This document shows, piece by piece, positions 61,938 to 64,000 of a DNA stretch of 64,000 nt; within the stretch, counting starts at the first letter, position 1, and every line of letters begins with the position of its first letter. A program made the translations under genes and the position numbers. The DNA comes from Leptospira soteropolitanensis (lineage in GTDB: Bacteria; Spirochaetota; Leptospiria; Leptospirales; Leptospiraceae): the NCBI RefSeq assembly GCF_026151655.1, contig NZ_JAMQPN010000001.1, forward strand, positions 248,001 to 312,000, given 5' to 3'. The notes under the pieces were generated by a model. That model was given only the letters and a program-made list of their open reading frames with translations. It ran no database searches and was not told where the DNA came from.

Positions 61938-61955
61938 CCATCTAACGATGTCAGG
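61938..61955 (+). repeat. Dispersed repeat CCATCTAACGATG-N-CAGG, copy 2
   Basis: CCATCTAACGATGTCAGG, second copy of 61188-61205. Here it is framed by TCACCTG and CAGGTGA, which could pair around it. Confidence 0.5.
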
Positions 61956-62084
61956 TGACCAAGCCCTCCATATCCTTAACGCAAAACAAACTATATTTAA
62001 AAAATAAATCTCTTGATGAAAATAAAGAATCTGTTCTCTCAATAAGATACGTTTGGTATTTCTTTTTGGATAGGAGACAGTCTC

Positions 62085-62636
62085 ATGAGAAAACTAATTA
62101 TGTGGAATGTGATCACATTGGACGGTTACTTCGAAGGGGAAAAAAACTGGGACTTAAGTTTTCATGGACTAATTTGGGGAAAAGAACTCGAAGAGTTTAG
62201 TCTAACCCAACTTCGCTCTGCCGACATGCTTGTATTTGGTGCCAAAACTTACCAAGGTATGGCTGATTATTGGACCAGCGCTCCCGAAGACGAGGGAGAA
62301 GTTGCCAAATTTATGAACGAACTCCCAAAACTAGCCTGTTCCACCACTCTAATGAATGCCGACTGGAAAAATACCACCATCACCAAAGATGCTGTTGGCG
62401 AAGTTTCTAAATTAAAAAAAGAAGGAAGCGGGGATATGTTTGTCTTTGGAAGTGGGATCCTCTCTGGTTCATTCATGAAGGCAGGTTTATTTGATGAATA
62501 TCGTATCTGCATTGCACCTATTTTTTTAGGAAAAGGAAGACATCTTTTCCTAGATGGAATTCCAAACCAAGAATTAAAACTCATCGAAACAAAACCACTC
62601 TCAACTGGTGGTGTCATTCTTACTTATATACCATAA
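62085..62636 (+). CDS. Dihydrofolate-reductase-like (RibD C-terminal) protein
   Basis: A 183-aa protein of the RibD_C/DHFR fold: 'RKLIMWNVITLDGYFEG', 'LRSADMLVFGAKTYQGMADYW', 'VFGSGILSGSFMKAGLFDEYRICIAPIFLGKGRHLF', all family-typical, with NADPH-binding 'FGSG'. AGGAG lies 11 nt upstream. Stand-alone members often act on unknown pteridine- or flavin-like substrates; classical FolA activity is not expected. Confidence 0.88.
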   Translation: MRKLIMWNVITLDGYFEGEKNWDLSFHGLIWGKELEEFSLTQLRSADMLVFGAKTYQGMADYWTSAPEDEGEVAKFMNELPKLACSTTLMNADWKNTTITKDAVGEVSKLKKEGSGDMFVFGSGILSGSFMKAGLFDEYRICIAPIFLGKGRHLFLDGIPNQELKLIETKPLSTGGVILTYIP

Positions 62637-62683
62637 ACTTACAAATTCATTTAACGAACAAGGAACCAAAAGGAAATATTACA

Positions 62684-63184
62684 ATGACAACAAACAAATT
62701 AGAGACATCTTTACAAGAAGGTGCACATAAACAATTACAACAACTCGTTGGCCACTGGAAAGGGAATACAAAGACCTGGTTTGAAAAAGATGTTTTAGCA
62801 GATGAATCGGCTTCGGAAGTCACCATCACTAGTTTGTTCGGCGGTCGGTTTATTTCTCTGGATTACCACAGCAGCCTAGAAGGTAAACCCTTCGAAGGTA
62901 AGATGATCATTGGATTTGATATTCCTTACCAAAGATACACAAGCTCTTGGATTGATAGTTTTCATATGGGAACACAAATCATGTTATCGAGTGGAGATGT
63001 AAAAGGAAACGGTTTCTTTATGACTGGATCTTATGGGAACCCTGAATATGGGGAAACCCTCTGGGGTTGGCGAACTGAGATTCAATTCCTCAGTGATAAG
63101 GAATTTTCCCTAACAGCTTTTAATATCTCACCAGACGGCGAAGAAGCAAAAGCAACTGAAACATTTTATAAGAGAGTAGGATGA
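62684..63184 (+). CDS. DUF1579 family protein
   Basis: A 166-aa lipocalin-like protein of DUF1579: 'HKQLQQLVGHWKGNTKTWFE', 'GGRFISLDYHSSLEGKPFEGKMIIGFDIPYQRYTSSWID', and a final 'TETFYKRVG'. Commonly found next to small-enzyme genes such as the DHFR-like gene here (47 bp upstream); function unknown. A weak AAGGAA lies upstream of the ATG. Confidence 0.83.
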   Translation: MTTNKLETSLQEGAHKQLQQLVGHWKGNTKTWFEKDVLADESASEVTITSLFGGRFISLDYHSSLEGKPFEGKMIIGFDIPYQRYTSSWIDSFHMGTQIMLSSGDVKGNGFFMTGSYGNPEYGETLWGWRTEIQFLSDKEFSLTAFNISPDGEEAKATETFYKRVG

Positions 63185-63214
63185 GGAGTGTATTTTGAAT
63201 CTCTAATCCAAAAA

Positions 63215-63793
63215 CTATTCTTGTCTACCTTCAATGATTTGTAACAAAATCACAATCGCAATGCCCATTCTTCGATCTAGAATTTTTGCTGTATCAGCTG
63301 AAAAATCTATATTGAATTGAGGAACAAAAGGATTAAAAGTTTGTTTTAAAACTCCCACCTGATTCTTGTTTACAGTAATGAAAAAGGTTTGTGGAATTAA
63401 ATTAGTTAAAAACCTACGAAGCATTGCTTTCAACATACTATCTTCATCAATAGAACCTATCACTTGGTCCCTTGGATCTAAAATTTCCCAAGAATCTTTT
63501 AGTATTGATTTGAAACCTTTTCTACGAAGGGATCCAATACGTTCGTTCGAGGAAACATCCACAACATCGTAAATCGCTGAAAAATCGATAACACTGCGTG
63601 CTTTTATTTTTAAGAGTTCTTTTGTTTTTGTTTCATCTGCATAAACCGTAATGTCTTCTTTTAATTTAAAAGCTTTCTGTTTTACAAAAAAAAGAAGGTT
63701 GTTTTTATTTTCATTATAGATACGAATTTCACCACCAAAGAGTTTCAAAAAACTTTTTTTTGCAAAATATTTGTTAAATGTGAACTGTTGCAT
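63215..63793 (-). CDS. LURP-one/scramblase-like protein
   Basis: From ATG 63793 the protein is 192 aa; the frame extends six codons further upstream to a TTG. Repeated beta strands with 'IYNENKNNLLFFVKQKAFKLKEDITVY' and 'GSLRRKGFKSILKDSWEILDPRDQVIGSI' match LURP-one-related/phospholipid scramblase folds. No transmembrane helix until 'GIAIVILLQII' at the end, which could be a tail anchor. Role unknown. Confidence 0.72.
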   Translation of the reverse strand: MQQFTFNKYFAKKSFLKLFGGEIRIYNENKNNLLFFVKQKAFKLKEDITVYADETKTKELLKIKARSVIDFSAIYDVVDVSSNERIGSLRRKGFKSILKDSWEILDPRDQVIGSIDEDSMLKAMLRRFLTNLIPQTFFITVNKNQVGVLKQTFNPFVPQFNIDFSADTAKILDRRMGIAIVILLQIIEGRQE

Positions 63794-63884
63794 AGTAATT
63801 GATTTTATCAAATTCTTGGCAAACTCAAGTTAAAAACATCCCAATGAAAAGTATCTCAGCGTAAAAAAATCCATCATATTTGGT

Positions 63885-64000
63885 TTAAATACCAAAAATT
63901 TGACTTAAAACCTCTTCATATTCTTTGAATACTTTTGACTGTTTATTCTTTAATGTGTATGGTGCAGGTCCAGTTTCATCAATATGCAAAAAAAGTGATG
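63885..64000 (-). CDS. Partial gene at the right edge (3' end only)
   Basis: On the minus strand an open frame runs from the window edge to TAA at 63885-63887, reading 'SLFLHIDETGPAPYTLKNKQ' then 'SKVFKEYEEVLSQIFGI'. It has coding-like composition; the start lies outside the window, and 38 residues are too few for a family call. Confidence 0.5.
   Translation of the reverse strand, partial: SLFLHIDETGPAPYTLKNKQSKVFKEYEEVLSQIFGI

Larger units (their letters stand above)
61713..62084. other. Intergenic region with repeat debris
   Basis: This 372-bp gap has an AraC-type gene fragment (61764-61853) and the dispersed repeat (61938-61955) within a hairpin TCACCTG...CAGGTGA (61931-61958). The right end supplies AGGAG for the DHFR-like gene. 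No other gene seen. Confidence 0.5.

Overview
The window looks like chromosomal DNA of a Leptospira, most likely of the saprophytic (L. biflexa/L. meyeri-like) branch; the genus is my inference from content. Support: low-to-moderate GC, many lipoproteins with the loose spirochaetal lipobox (a Cys after F/L-x-S/N-type residues), a spiro-SPASM type radical SAM protein, SBBP-repeat and DUF1554 lipoproteins, several cNMP-binding proteins, and an ssrA with tag ANNEFALAA. No rRNA, tRNA, CRISPR array or complete transposon was seen.

Layout. 40-6457: aspartate kinase, SurA-like foldase, spiro-SPASM radical SAM protein, a cytidylyltransferase/PseG-like fusion and a TPR protein. The last four overlap or nearly touch. 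6459-8829 (minus): pntAB-pntB and a NarL-type response regulator. 9005-11957: acidic lipoprotein, then an Rrf2 regulator and an NAD(P)-binding protein that share an operator-like palindrome. 12204-17631 (minus): two tandem SBBP lipoproteins, queC, queD, purF. 17673-22823: RNase D, NUDIX hydrolase, VWA protein, TPR-like protein, double cNMP-binding protein, STAS protein. 23115-29257: gmd, porin, Cys-rich lipoprotein, DUF1501 and DUF1549/1553 pair. 29343-31947: zinc-ribbon membrane protein, helical protein and SPFH-SHOCT protein, a compact cassette of unclear role. 32141-37272: VapBC, cNMP-patatin, MATE exporter, adenosine-deaminase-like enzyme. 37303-43672: Trk/Ktr K+ uptake, cytosolic BtuF-like protein, ExbB-ExbD-ExbD-TonB.

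43842-46072 is an accessory patch with Doc/AbrB, a second VapBC and an orphan DUF4365-type putative nuclease. 46121-51385: lipoprotein, phasin-like protein with a twin palindromic operator, AraC regulator, DoxX, malic enzyme, aquaglyceroporin. 51783-56335: small unknown genes, a decayed DJ-1/PfpI gene, and a lipoprotein/helical/MotB-like operon. 56433-56995: ssrA whose 3' end is repeated 213 bp downstream around a GC-rich segment, like a fossil integration site. 57157-60331: sigma factor plus NrsF anti-sigma, divergent from bufA-bufB-bufC, a bufferin (metal-buffering modified peptide) operon with an apparent sigma-F promoter. 60414-64000: DUF1554 lipoprotein, GyrI-like protein, AraC remnant, DHFR-like and DUF1579 proteins, a LURP-one/scramblase-like protein and a truncated gene at the right edge.

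The most system-like parts are the bufferin locus with its own sigma/anti-sigma pair and promoter, the spiro-SPASM/sugar-nucleotide operon, and the SPFH cassette. Several candidate regulatory palindromes were read directly from the sequence: Rrf2 sites, phasin sites and two VapB operators.
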